23,465 nucleotides of DNA from Candidatus Adlerbacteria bacterium (GCA_903824155.1 CAIJVL010000057.1:1-23465); one strand, 5' to 3'. Counted from the first letter of the stretch, positions 14,102 to 21,786 are shown. Made by a program: numbers and translations. Notes: generated from the sequence alone by a model not told the origin.

Positions 14102-14155
14102 ATATAAACTCGCACAGCTATAAACCTACCATATATTTTCACCCTATAAAACGGG

Positions 14156-14242
14156 TGCCGGGGGCGGGACTCGAACCCGCACGAGCGTTTAAATGCTCTC
14201 GGGATTTTAAGTCCCGTATGTCTACCATTCCATCACCCCGGC
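14156..14242 (-). tRNA. tRNA-Leu(TAA)
   Basis: The acceptor GCCGGGG/CCCCGGC pairs fully, the anticodon arm CGGGA CTTAAAA TCCCG gives TAA, and the variable arm is long. The T arm has GCGGGTTCGAGTCCCGC. The discriminator is A; CCA is not encoded. Confidence 0.95.
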
Positions 14243-14261
14243 ATTGGTTTGAAATATCTTG

Positions 14262-14333
14262 AGGCCATGGCGGGAATCGCACCCGCGTATTCAGGATTTG
14301 CAGTCCCGTGCCTTACTACTTGGCGACATGGCC
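14262..14333 (-). tRNA. tRNA-Cys(GCA)
   Basis: The acceptor GGCCATG/CATGGCC pairs fully, and the anticodon arm CGGGA CTGCAAA TCCTG gives GCA. The T arm has GCGGGTGCGATTCCCGC. The discriminator is T, as expected for tRNA-Cys. Confidence 0.94.
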
Positions 14334-14360
14334 GGTTTCCATACTGTAACGTATCAAACG

Positions 14361-14678
14361 CTATTTCGAAAGTTCGTCTATGCGGCGGCGGTTCTTGTCG
14401 CCCAGGTCCACCATAAACTCCACATGCGGCACGCGCGCGCCGCGCACGGTCTTTTCAAAAAATCGGGCAAACTCGCTGCGATGGCGGTTTGCAAAGGCAA
14501 CGGCCTTTTCTTCCTCGCTCTCGGGCAGTACGCTCAGGTAAATGACGCCGGTCTTGCCGCCACCCTCGACTTGCGCGCGTGTTACCGTAATGAGCGACTG
14601 CCGGCCTGCTTCGCGCGCCATAAAGGCCGCAGCCGCTTCGCGCAATGCCTCGTTTAGTTTTTCATCTCTTAGGCTCAT
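14361..14678 (-). CDS. rbfA: ribosome-binding factor A
   Basis: A 105-aa protein matching RbfA, which binds the 30S subunit during 16S rRNA maturation. The N-terminal helix (EKLNEALREAAAAFMAREA), strands LITVTRAQV and GVIYLSVLP, the helix EEKAVAFANRHRSEFARFF and the closing VPHVEFMVDLGDKNRRRIDEL follow the single KH-like fold in order. The usual family length is about 110-130 residues. It lies 16 bases downstream of infB, a common bacterial order, and the tRNA-Cys gene follows within 30 bases, so the tRNAs may be read from the same transcript. Confidence 0.88.
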   Translation of the reverse strand: MSLRDEKLNEALREAAAAFMAREAGRQSLITVTRAQVEGGGKTGVIYLSVLPESEEEKAVAFANRHRSEFARFFEKTVRGARVPHVEFMVDLGDKNRRRIDELSK

Positions 14679-14694
14679 ATAATTCTCGTTCTTT

Positions 14695-16236
14695 TTATTT
14701 CATTGCTACTTCAAACGCTACTATGGTGTCTCCGAATTTTGGCTCTATAGAAAGGCGCAGCATGGCGCCAAACTCGCTACCTTCGTCTACTTTTTTAACG
14801 TCTTCCTTGTTGGACTGCAGCCCAATGACTTCGCCGCGGCCAACCTCCATTTTTTCTTCACCCTCTTTGCGTAGTATTTTTATCGTGTCCCGCACCATTA
14901 GCTTGCCGCTTTCGACTTTGCCGCCAAGTACGTAGCGGTTTTTCATCGAGCTAAATACTTTAATGATGCGGGCTTCGCCGGTTGGTACTTCAGTCTCAAT
15001 AAGCGGGCGGCGGGTTTCCAGCTCTTTCCCAAGCCACTCGGCCAGTTTGTAAATAATGCTAAAGAGCTCGATCTTAACGCCCAACCGCTCTGCCAAAGCT
15101 TGCGCTTCGCGGTCTACCTTAACGTTAAAGCCGACAATAATGCCGGGCACATTGCCTGCGCCGGCTTGGCGCACATCGCCCTCGCTAATGGTGCCGACGC
15201 CGCGCGTCACGATGCGCACCTCTAAGCGCTCGTCCTGCGGTATCTTGTCTATCTCGTGCACGACTGCCTCGCCGGTGCCGGCAACGTCAGTTTTTATAAC
15301 CAAGGGAAGTATGACATGCACTTTTTCCTCTTCGCCTTCAACCGGTGCGGCAACCTGCGGCGCCACATTTTTTGCGCGAGTTTGCTGCAATGCGGTCTGC
15401 GCTTCGGACTCGGCCTCTTTTTTAGTTTCAACCGTGCGCCATTTTTCGCCCACTCTCGGGAGGGTAGAGAAGCCGACTATCGTTACCGGGCTGCCGGGCA
15501 GCGCTTCTTTTATTTTTTTGCCCAAAAAGTTTTCCATGATGCGCACGGGTGCAAAACTTTCGCCGGAAATAACGTACTCGCCACTCCTTATAGAGCCGTT
15601 CAAGACAATGAGCGTTGCGGTGTTGCCGCGCTTTTGGTCGACATGCCCCTCGATTATCAAACCTTCGCCCGGGCGAGATGCGTCTGCGGTTAAGCCCTCG
15701 AGTTCGCCCGCGAGCAAAATCAAGTCTAAAAGTTCGGGCACCCCTTCGCCTGTTTTGCCAGACACCGGGACCCACGGCACTTCACCGCCAAGCCCTTCCA
15801 AAAATACGCCCGCCTCAAGCAAAGACATTTTTGCCTTTTCAACATTGGCGTCCGGCTTGTCGACTTTGGTAAACGCAACGATGTAGGGGATTTTTACTTC
15901 GTTAATAAGCTTAACGGCTTCGACCGTCTGGGGCTTAACGCCGTCTTCTGCAGAGACGACTAAAATGGCAACGTCGGCAACCTCGAGGCCGCGCGAGCGC
16001 ATCGCCGCAAACGCCTCATGGCCTGGCGTATCGAGGAACGTAATTTTGTGCACGCCGGTAGCATTTTCGTGGCTGGCCTCGTATGCCGAAAGATGCTGGG
16101 TGATGCCGCCCGCTTCTCCTGCCGCCACATTGGAGCGGCGTATATAGTCGAGCAGCGTCGACTTCCCATGGTCAATATGCCCGACAACGGCAACAATGGG
16201 AGGCCTCGCCTCCGCTATGTGATCTTTTTCTGGCAT
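14695..16236 (-). CDS. infB: translation initiation factor IF-2, short form
   Basis: A 513-aa IF-2, the GTPase that brings initiator tRNA to the 30S subunit. The G motifs are G1 GHIDHGKST (19-27), G3 DTPGHEAF and G4 TKVD (where most IF-2 have NKID or NKMD). AGGITQHLSAYE is the switch I region of IF-2. Domain II (GNTATLIVLNGSIRSGEYV), domain III and the fMet-tRNA-binding domain at the C-terminus (EARIIKVFSSMKNRYVLGG) are present. The long N-terminal IF2N extension found in most bacteria is absent; the G domain begins at residue 12. It starts 7 bases after the DUF4446 gene and has no clear Shine-Dalgarno sequence. Confidence 0.95.
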   Translation of the reverse strand: MPEKDHIAEARPPIVAVVGHIDHGKSTLLDYIRRSNVAAGEAGGITQHLSAYEASHENATGVHKITFLDTPGHEAFAAMRSRGLEVADVAILVVSAEDGVKPQTVEAVKLINEVKIPYIVAFTKVDKPDANVEKAKMSLLEAGVFLEGLGGEVPWVPVSGKTGEGVPELLDLILLAGELEGLTADASRPGEGLIIEGHVDQKRGNTATLIVLNGSIRSGEYVISGESFAPVRIMENFLGKKIKEALPGSPVTIVGFSTLPRVGEKWRTVETKKEAESEAQTALQQTRAKNVAPQVAAPVEGEEEKVHVILPLVIKTDVAGTGEAVVHEIDKIPQDERLEVRIVTRGVGTISEGDVRQAGAGNVPGIIVGFNVKVDREAQALAERLGVKIELFSIIYKLAEWLGKELETRRPLIETEVPTGEARIIKVFSSMKNRYVLGGKVESGKLMVRDTIKILRKEGEEKMEVGRGEVIGLQSNKEDVKKVDEGSEFGAMLRLSIEPKFGDTIVAFEVAMK

Positions 16237-16243
16237 AGGGTTT

Positions 16244-16768
16244 TTACTCTTTTTTGTGTGTCGCTATAGACTGCCGGGCCTCGGCGATAGCGCGCTTTTC
16301 CTCATCGCTCAGCTCGTAGGTAGAGGCGCCGCGCTCGAGGGGCTTCGCATATACGCCAACGTGGTTGCGCGCGTAGAGGGTGGAGAATACCACGCCGGTG
16401 CCCTCTTCGTCTATAAAGGCGGTTGCAAAGCTCTGATTGCCGCCTTGGCCGTCGGTCGAGAACGGATTAAAGCGCACGACGCCAATGCCCGAAACTGAGC
16501 CGCGCAAACGCTGCTCAACCAGTTTTAAATAGCGCTCGACCTCGCTCCTAAACTCCAGCGTCTCGCGCATCTCGCGCGAAAGGACCGTAATGGTCTCTTC
16601 TAAAGATCCGGCGCGGCCAACCGTTAGGCGCGAGAGGCGCCGCTCAAGAAGTGTTGCATATATAAGAGAGAGGAGCGCAAGCAGGGACGCCGCAACCGCT
16701 ATAAAAGGAGCCGCGCTGGTAAGCGCGTGAAGCGTAGAACTAGCAAAGGTGGGTACTGTGCCCGGCAT
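16244..16768 (-). CDS. DUF4446 family membrane protein
   Basis: A 174-aa protein matching DUF4446. A single N-terminal helix (about 20-40) is followed by a coiled coil (LEETITVLSREMRETLEFRSEVERYLKLVEQRL). Then comes the conserved core GVVRFNPFSTDGQGGNQSFATAFIDEEGTGVVFSTLYARNHVGVYAKPLERG, of which I note RFNPF, QSFA, GVVFSTLY and VYAKP. The end LSDEEKRAIAEA is also typical. The role is unknown. The ATG follows a TATACT box on the minus strand by 7 bases, so the mRNA is probably leaderless. It is the first gene of the DUF4446/infB/rbfA run and is divergent to the cysteine desulfurase. Confidence 0.88.
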   Translation of the reverse strand: MPGTVPTFASSTLHALTSAAPFIAVAASLLALLSLIYATLLERRLSRLTVGRAGSLEETITVLSREMRETLEFRSEVERYLKLVEQRLRGSVSGIGVVRFNPFSTDGQGGNQSFATAFIDEEGTGVVFSTLYARNHVGVYAKPLERGASTYELSDEEKRAIAEARQSIATHKKE

Positions 16769-16775
16769 GCACAGT

Positions 16776-16785
16776 AGTATATAGT
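16776..16785. promoter_or_regulatory. overlapping divergent -10 boxes, both leaderless
   Basis: Within 10 bases, TATACT on the minus strand (16781-16776) and TATAGT on the plus strand (16780-16785) overlap by two bases. The minus gene starts 7 bases and the plus gene 6 bases from its box. The two start codons are only 23 bases apart. Confidence 0.65.
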
Positions 16786-16791
16786 AAAAAC

Positions 16792-18048
16792 ATGAGTTTT
16801 TTAAGGGAACACTTATCCCGCTTCGCGGGAGGAGCCGGGTCTAAACCACGGGTATATGCGGACGCTGCTGCGGCTACGCCGCTGAGTCCCCATGCAAGCA
16901 AAGAGCTAGTGCGGCTTTTAGACGTGTATGGCAATGCGGGGGGCCTCCATAGTGAAGCGGTTGCCGCACAAGAGGTAATGGAAGAATCGCGCAAAGTGGT
17001 TGCCAATGCCATTGGCGCGCATGCGGACGAAATAGTTTTTACTGCGAGCGGCACCGAGTCTAACAACTTGGCGCTTACCGGCGTTTTGCGCGCTGCTCTG
17101 CAAAAGCACGGGAGCGTACATGCGGTGACCTGCTCGATAGAGCACACATCGGTGCTCGAGCCTTTGTTTGCGCTCGAAACAGAGGGTTTGACGCTTACTA
17201 TTTTGCAAGTAGACAGCGAAGGGTTAATTTCGCTCAAAGATATTGCGGCCGCTATTACTGATAAAACAGTGCTGGTATCGATACAAATGGTAAACAGCGA
17301 AGTGGGCACTATTGAGCCTATTCAGGAAATAGCCAAAGAAATCAGGAAGGCGCGAACTTCAAGGTTCGACCTTGAAGAGCCCGAGCCAAGGTCGAACCTT
17401 GAAGTTTTACCGCTCTATCTGCACACTGACGCATCGCAGGCGCCGCTTTGGCTGCCTTTAAAAGTTGAAAAGCTCGGCGTTGATATGCTGACGCTCGATG
17501 CGCAAAAAATAATGGGACCCAAAGGTGTGGGGGCCCTGTTTGTAAAGCGCGGCACCGTTATTGAAGCGGTTACTTTAGGCGGCGGGCAGGAGGGGGGCCT
17601 CCGGAGCGGTACGCAAAATCCGCCATTGGTCGGTTCGTTTGCTGTTGCCCTCAAGGATGCGCAACATACCGCCGAAGAAAACGCCAAAATAATTGCCGAC
17701 GTGCGCGAGCACTGCTTTGCCGAAATTAAAAAGCTTTTACCCGATGTGCTTTTAAACGGTCCGGCTTTCGAGCACCGCGTAGCCAACAATCTCAACATTT
17801 CCGTACCCGGTTTAGACGCCCAAATGGCGGTTATTGCCCTAAATGTGGAAGGGGTGGCCGCCTCGACCCGCAGCGCATGCGACATTGGAGGTGATGAGCC
17901 CAGCCACGTGATACAGGCCTTGGGGGTGCCCAAAAAATTGGCCGGCACTGCCATCCGTTTGACCCTTTTACCTACGGCAACGCGAGCCGATGCAGCTTAT
18001 ATTGCAGAGTCCTTGGCCAAAGTAGCGCAGCGCTATCGCGAATCATAA
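16792..18048 (+). CDS. cysteine desulfurase (NifS/IscS-like)
   Basis: A 418-aa PLP-dependent class V aminotransferase that releases sulfur from cysteine for Fe-S clusters or tRNA thiolation. PLP contacts are FTASGTESNNLAL (83-95), HTDASQA (211-217) and the Schiff-base Lys239 in LDAQKIMGPKG. The catalytic loop ASTRSACDIGGDEPSHVI holds Cys363. Compared with family members, about 16-18 extra residues (near 188-205) stand just before HTDA. They are encoded by a long palindrome and are probably an insertion. The first 20 residues, before RVYADAAAATPL, are also extra and include a repeat found elsewhere in the window. No IscU or thiolase partner is adjacent. The start lies 6 bases after a TATAGT box; a leaderless mRNA is likely. 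Confidence 0.93.
   Translation: MSFLREHLSRFAGGAGSKPRVYADAAAATPLSPHASKELVRLLDVYGNAGGLHSEAVAAQEVMEESRKVVANAIGAHADEIVFTASGTESNNLALTGVLRAALQKHGSVHAVTCSIEHTSVLEPLFALETEGLTLTILQVDSEGLISLKDIAAAITDKTVLVSIQMVNSEVGTIEPIQEIAKEIRKARTSRFDLEEPEPRSNLEVLPLYLHTDASQAPLWLPLKVEKLGVDMLTLDAQKIMGPKGVGALFVKRGTVIEAVTLGGGQEGGLRSGTQNPPLVGSFAVALKDAQHTAEENAKIIADVREHCFAEIKKLLPDVLLNGPAFEHRVANNLNISVPGLDAQMAVIALNVEGVAASTRSACDIGGDEPSHVIQALGVPKKLAGTAIRLTLLPTATRADAAYIAESLAKVAQRYRES
16798..16816 (+). repeat. 19-base repeat, copy 2 (inside codons 3-9 of the desulfurase)
   Basis: Identical to 13869-13887 and followed by the hairpin TCCCGC/GCGGGA with loop TTC. It encodes residues about 3-9 of the N-terminal extension. Confidence 0.85.
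17355..17406 (+). repeat. in-frame palindromic element inside the desulfurase gene
   Basis: A perfect 20-bp inverted repeat (17355-17374 with 17387-17406; left arm begins AACTTCAAGGTTCGACC) around a 12-base loop. The 52 bases keep the frame open and encode RTSRFDLEEPEPRSNLEV (residues 188-205). This resembles in principle the palindromic elements that insert into Rickettsia genes. Confidence 0.85.
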
Positions 18049-18056
18049 AAATATAG

Positions 18057-18062
18057 TATAAT
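18057..18062 (+). promoter_or_regulatory. -10 box of the HtrA-like gene
   Basis: TATAAT, 10 bases before the ATG at 18073; the expected leader is about 3 bases. A TATAGT at 18052-18057 overlaps it. Confidence 0.6.
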
Positions 18063-18072
18063 AAAATCACGT

Positions 18073-18900
18073 ATGGACCTCGAGCATCTGACCAAACATC
18101 AAATAGTGCTCCTGACGCTCCTCGTCAGTTTTATGACGTCCATCGCAACCGGCATTGTGACTGTGTCCCTCATGGACCAGGCGCCGCCGGGAGTTACCAA
18201 AACCATTAATCAGATAGTAGAGCACACCGTGCAAACGGTAGTGCCCGCAACACAGGGTGCGGCAGCCGCAAGCGCCACCACCATTAAAACGGTCGTGGTA
18301 AAAGACGACGACTTGGCTGCGCAGTCCATTCAAGCCGTACAAAAAAGCATCGTGCGCTTGGTGGGCAAGGGCGACGACCAGCTTGTAGCCCGCGGCGTTA
18401 TCGTCGACAGCAAAGGCACCGCGATAACCGACAAAGCCTCGCTTGATTCATCCGCGTTTAACTCCTTTGAGGCAATATTGGCAGACGGTACACGCGTACC
18501 GGTTACCATCCCCAAAGGGCAGAGCGCCTCATCGTCAATTGAATTGATTTCGGTGCAGGTTGGCACTTCGACCGGATTTGCCGCGGCGCCCGTTGCGGAC
18601 CCTTCAAAGCTCCGGCTGGGCCAAAGCGTAATCCGCATCGGCGGCACCGGCACCGATATCGTGGGCGAGGGCATTATTGCGGCGCTTCCGGTCCAGGGCA
18701 GCAATGAGGTTGAAGCAAGCGTCACTTCATCAACGGCCGGTTCGCTTATCATGACGCTCTTTGGCGAAGTGGTAGGCGTAGCCACTACCAACTCACTTGC
18801 CGACGGCTCAAACTTTTACACGCTCGCGAGCCTTCCATCTTCTGCTGCACCCACGGCTCCCGCAGCACCATCCGCAACTAAAACTACTTCCGGTTCGTAA
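18073..18900 (+). CDS. membrane-anchored HtrA/trypsin-like protein without catalytic triad
   Basis: A 275-aa protein with one N-terminal helix (about 10-33), a linker, and a chymotrypsin-like double barrel (about 88-245). The match is to HtrA/DegP: ARGVIVDSKGTAITDKASL stands where HtrA has GSGVII...GYILTNNHVV. IELISVQV stands where the catalytic Asp strand is, and SSTAGSLIMTLFGEVVGVAT where GNSGGPL...GEVVGI is. All three catalytic residues seem replaced (His by Ala122, Asp by Ile or Glu, Ser by Thr), and there is no PDZ domain. It is probably a binding or scaffolding pseudoprotease outside the membrane. It precedes the Clp ATPase by 17 bases. Confidence 0.75.
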   Translation: MDLEHLTKHQIVLLTLLVSFMTSIATGIVTVSLMDQAPPGVTKTINQIVEHTVQTVVPATQGAAAASATTIKTVVVKDDDLAAQSIQAVQKSIVRLVGKGDDQLVARGVIVDSKGTAITDKASLDSSAFNSFEAILADGTRVPVTIPKGQSASSSIELISVQVGTSTGFAAAPVADPSKLRLGQSVIRIGGTGTDIVGEGIIAALPVQGSNEVEASVTSSTAGSLIMTLFGEVVGVATTNSLADGSNFYTLASLPSSAAPTAPAAPSATKTTSGS

Positions 18901-18917
18901 TAACTAATACAAACTAT

Positions 18918-21620
18918 ATGCCACCATTTAACAACTTCACCACCAAAGCAAAAGAGGCCGTCCGCCGGGCGCACGAGCTGGCGGTTGAGAGGGGGCAGAA
19001 TCAAGTAAGCCCAACGCACCTCTTGGGCGCGCTCCTTTTGCAAGAGGAGTCATTGGTCGCGTCCGTACTCGACAAGCTCGAAGTAGACGTGATCCTTTTA
19101 ACCGATACTACGCTCGAGGCTCTTGAGGGAGTCTCTTCGAGCGCGGTACTTAGCCCCAGCTACCAGCTGTACCTAACACCCGAGCTGGTGCAGGCGCTTG
19201 AGCGCTCGGCTAAAATCGCGGCCGAGCTCCACGACGAATTTGTATCGACCGAACACCTCTTTATATCAATCCTCGAAGTGCCGGGCGTCGCACGCGATTT
19301 GCTCAGCCGCTTCCGCATTACCCGCGAGGCCGTCGTACGCGCTCTTGCAGAGCTGCGCGCGCAAAAGCAGGCAGCTGCTACGCAAGGTGAAAATAAGAAA
19401 TACCGCGCGCTCCCCAAATACACCCGCTCGCTTACCAAAGCCGCGCTTGAAAATAAGCTCGACCCGGTTATCGGCCGCGACGAAGAAATAAAGCGCGTAA
19501 TACAAATACTCAGCCGCCGCACTAAAAACAATCCGATACTTATTGGCGAGGCAGGCGTGGGCAAAACGGCTATTGCCGAAGGGCTTGCACAGCGCATTGC
19601 TACCGGCGACGTACCCGACAGCTTGCGCGACAAAGAACTCGTTTCGTTAGACTTGGGCTCGCTTATCGCCGGCACCAAGTATCGCGGCGAGTTTGAAGAG
19701 CGCCTCAAAGCCATCATGAAGGAAATTGAGCGCTCGGAAGGGAAGATACTTCTCTTTATCGACGAAATTCACACCATGATAGGTGCCGGCGCCGCCGAAG
19801 GCGCGATGGACGCCAGCAACATGCTTAAACCGGCCTTGGCCCGCGGCGACTTGCATGTGGTGGGTGCAACTACGCTTCGAGAATATCAAAAGCATATCGA
19901 GCGCGACCCGGCATTTCAGCGCCGCTTCCAGCCGGTGTACGTACTTGAGCCGTCGCTCGAAGATGCAATCGCTATCTTGCGCGGCCTTAAAGAAAAATAC
20001 GAATTATTTCACGGCGTGCATATCACCGATGACGCTATTATATCTGCCGTGCAACTTTCGGCCCGCTACATTGCCGACCGCTTTTTGCCGGACAAAGCAA
20101 TCGACCTGATCGACGAAGCTGCGTCGAGCCTGCGCATTTCACTCGAAAATAAACCGCCGCTGCTTGAAGAGGCTCACCGAAAAATAATGCGTTTGGAAGT
20201 TGAAAAGGAGGCGCTGCGCAAAGAAGCCGCCGATGAAGACGGCAGCCGCACGGTTAAAGCGCGCGTCAAAGACATCGAAAGGGAAATTGCCGAGCTTAAA
20301 GAAAAGACCGGCGAGCTGGAGTTGAAGTGGAAGAATGAAAAGCAGACCCTTAACGATATTAAGAGCATCAAGAAAGAGCTGGAAAGCCTGCGCATCGAGG
20401 CAGACGGCGCCGAGGCGTCGGTAGACCTCTCTCGCGCGGCCGAGATCCGCTACGGCGAAATCCCGAGCCTTGAGCGCGAGCTTGAGCAAAAGCAAAAGAG
20501 GCTTAAAAAATTGCAATCGACCCGCCGCATCCTTAAAGAAGAAATTACCGAAAGCGACATTGCCTCTGTGGTTGCCAAGTGGACCGGCATTCCCGTCTCG
20601 CGCATGCTCGAGGAAGAAGCGCGCCGCCTCTCCAGGATTGAAGATGAGCTTAAACAGCGCGTGGTAGGGCAGGAGGAAGCAGTGCAAAAGGTTGCCGACG
20701 CGGTTAAACGCTCGCGCGCCGGCATTGCCGACCCTAACCGGCCTATTTCCAGCTTTATGTTCCTTGGCCCCACAGGCGTGGGAAAGACGGAGCTTACTCG
20801 CGCGCTCGCTGAGTTTATGTTTGACGACGAAAAGGCGCTGATACGCGTCGACATGTCCGAGTACATGGAAAAGCACTCGGTTAGTAAGCTCATAGGCTCG
20901 CCTCCGGGCTATGTCGGCTACGATGAAGGCGGCGGACTCACCGAAATGGTGCGCCATCGCCCGTATTCGGTCGTGCTTTTTGACGAGATCGAAAAGGCTC
21001 ACCCCGAGGTGTTTAACATCCTGCTGCAGGTCTTGGACAACGGCCAGCTGACCGATGCCAAAGGCCGCAAGGTCAACTTTCGCAACACGGTTATCATCAT
21101 GACCTCTAACATCGGCGCGCAGTACATCGACAAGATGGAGCAGATCGGCTTCTCGGCCACGGGCGGCACGCAGGAAAACAACTACATACAAGCTAAAGAA
21201 AAGGTTGAGCAGACGCTCAAAGACTACTTCCGCCCCGAGTTCCTCAACCGCATCGACGAGATAATCATCTTTAACATCCTAAGTCCCGAAGCTGTCAAAG
21301 AAATAGTGGGCATACAGGTTAAAGAAGTGGTGGCGCGCCTTGCCTCTAAAGACATTACGCTCACCATTAATCCCAACGTGTACACGTACTTAGGCAAAGA
21401 AGGGTACAATCCGCGCTACGGCGCCCGCCCGCTGCGCCGCCTTATCCAGGACAAGATCCTGACCAAGGTTGCCAGCCTTATGGTCTCCCGCGGCGTCCTT
21501 TCGGGCGGCACGGTTGAAGTGGACTATAAAAAAGACGAGTTTGTCTTTGACGTCAAAAAGAAAGGGAAGGCGGTTAAGAGTACCGTCTTAGACGAAAAGC
21601 TGGCGACTGAAAGTAAATAA
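18918..21620 (+). CDS. Clp/Hsp100 AAA+ ATPase, ClpB/ClpC type
   Basis: A 900-aa Hsp100 unfoldase. Two Clp_N repeats (about 5-145) precede AAA domain 1 with Walker A GEAGVGKT (210-217) and Walker B LLFIDE (279-284). A coiled-coil middle domain of about 130 residues (about 412-545) has the ClpB-like LKEKTGELELKWKNEK. AAA domain 2 has Walker A GPTGVGKT (618-625) and LFDEIEKAHPEVFN. The long middle domain and GIPVSRMLEEE fit ClpB, a disaggregase, but IGF at 744-746 stands where ClpC and ClpA carry the ClpP-docking loop. Whether it serves ClpP cannot be decided here. No Shine-Dalgarno sequence is seen; TAATAC 7 bases before the ATG may be a -10 box. Confidence 0.93.
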   Translation: MPPFNNFTTKAKEAVRRAHELAVERGQNQVSPTHLLGALLLQEESLVASVLDKLEVDVILLTDTTLEALEGVSSSAVLSPSYQLYLTPELVQALERSAKIAAELHDEFVSTEHLFISILEVPGVARDLLSRFRITREAVVRALAELRAQKQAAATQGENKKYRALPKYTRSLTKAALENKLDPVIGRDEEIKRVIQILSRRTKNNPILIGEAGVGKTAIAEGLAQRIATGDVPDSLRDKELVSLDLGSLIAGTKYRGEFEERLKAIMKEIERSEGKILLFIDEIHTMIGAGAAEGAMDASNMLKPALARGDLHVVGATTLREYQKHIERDPAFQRRFQPVYVLEPSLEDAIAILRGLKEKYELFHGVHITDDAIISAVQLSARYIADRFLPDKAIDLIDEAASSLRISLENKPPLLEEAHRKIMRLEVEKEALRKEAADEDGSRTVKARVKDIEREIAELKEKTGELELKWKNEKQTLNDIKSIKKELESLRIEADGAEASVDLSRAAEIRYGEIPSLERELEQKQKRLKKLQSTRRILKEEITESDIASVVAKWTGIPVSRMLEEEARRLSRIEDELKQRVVGQEEAVQKVADAVKRSRAGIADPNRPISSFMFLGPTGVGKTELTRALAEFMFDDEKALIRVDMSEYMEKHSVSKLIGSPPGYVGYDEGGGLTEMVRHRPYSVVLFDEIEKAHPEVFNILLQVLDNGQLTDAKGRKVNFRNTVIIMTSNIGAQYIDKMEQIGFSATGGTQENNYIQAKEKVEQTLKDYFRPEFLNRIDEIIIFNILSPEAVKEIVGIQVKEVVARLASKDITLTINPNVYTYLGKEGYNPRYGARPLRRLIQDKILTKVASLMVSRGVLSGGTVEVDYKKDEFVFDVKKKGKAVKSTVLDEKLATESK

Positions 21621-21622
21621 TC

Positions 21623-21655
21623 AAAAAATCCCCCAGTTGGGGGATTTTTTCTTTT
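21623..21655 (+). terminator. terminator of the Clp ATPase gene
   Basis: A 12-bp stem AAAAAATCCCCC/GGGGGATTTTTT with loop AGTT, then CTTTT. It works in both directions. Confidence 0.92.
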
Positions 21656-21656
21656 G

Positions 21657-21690
21657 GTGCGCCGTATGGAACGAGATTGGAACTATTTTT
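21657..21690 (+). repeat. cassette-boundary repeat R1
   Basis: Begins GTGCGCCGTATGGAACGAG and continues ATTGGAACTATTTTT. It contains GGAAC twice, 11 bases apart. It is identical to R2 over more than 30 bases. Confidence 0.92.
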
Positions 21691-21719
21691 ATCTAGCTCC
21701 AATGCAGAGCTTCTTGTCT

Positions 21720-21748
21720 TTGACTTAACAGGAATATTGTGTTAATCT
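21720..21748 (+). promoter_or_regulatory. promoter of the 21787 gene
   Basis: TTGACT (21720-21725), 17-base spacer, TAATCT (21743-21748). Confidence 0.7.
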
Positions 21749-21786
21749 GAGCTTAGATGCATTTCTAGCAACCTCAGGGGGAGACC

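Noticed and set aside
15056..15886. 276-aa plus-strand reading frame
   Set aside because: Antisense shadow of infB, whose motifs are certain.
16814..16832. start of the desulfurase at a later codon
   Set aside because: No later ATG or GTG with a ribosome-binding site precedes RVYADAAAATPL, and the ATG at 16792 has the same distance to its -10 box as other leaderless genes.
20139..21191. 350-aa minus-strand reading frame
   Set aside because: It lies fully opposite the Clp ATPase gene; long antisense frames are common in GC-biased codons and this one has no protein character.
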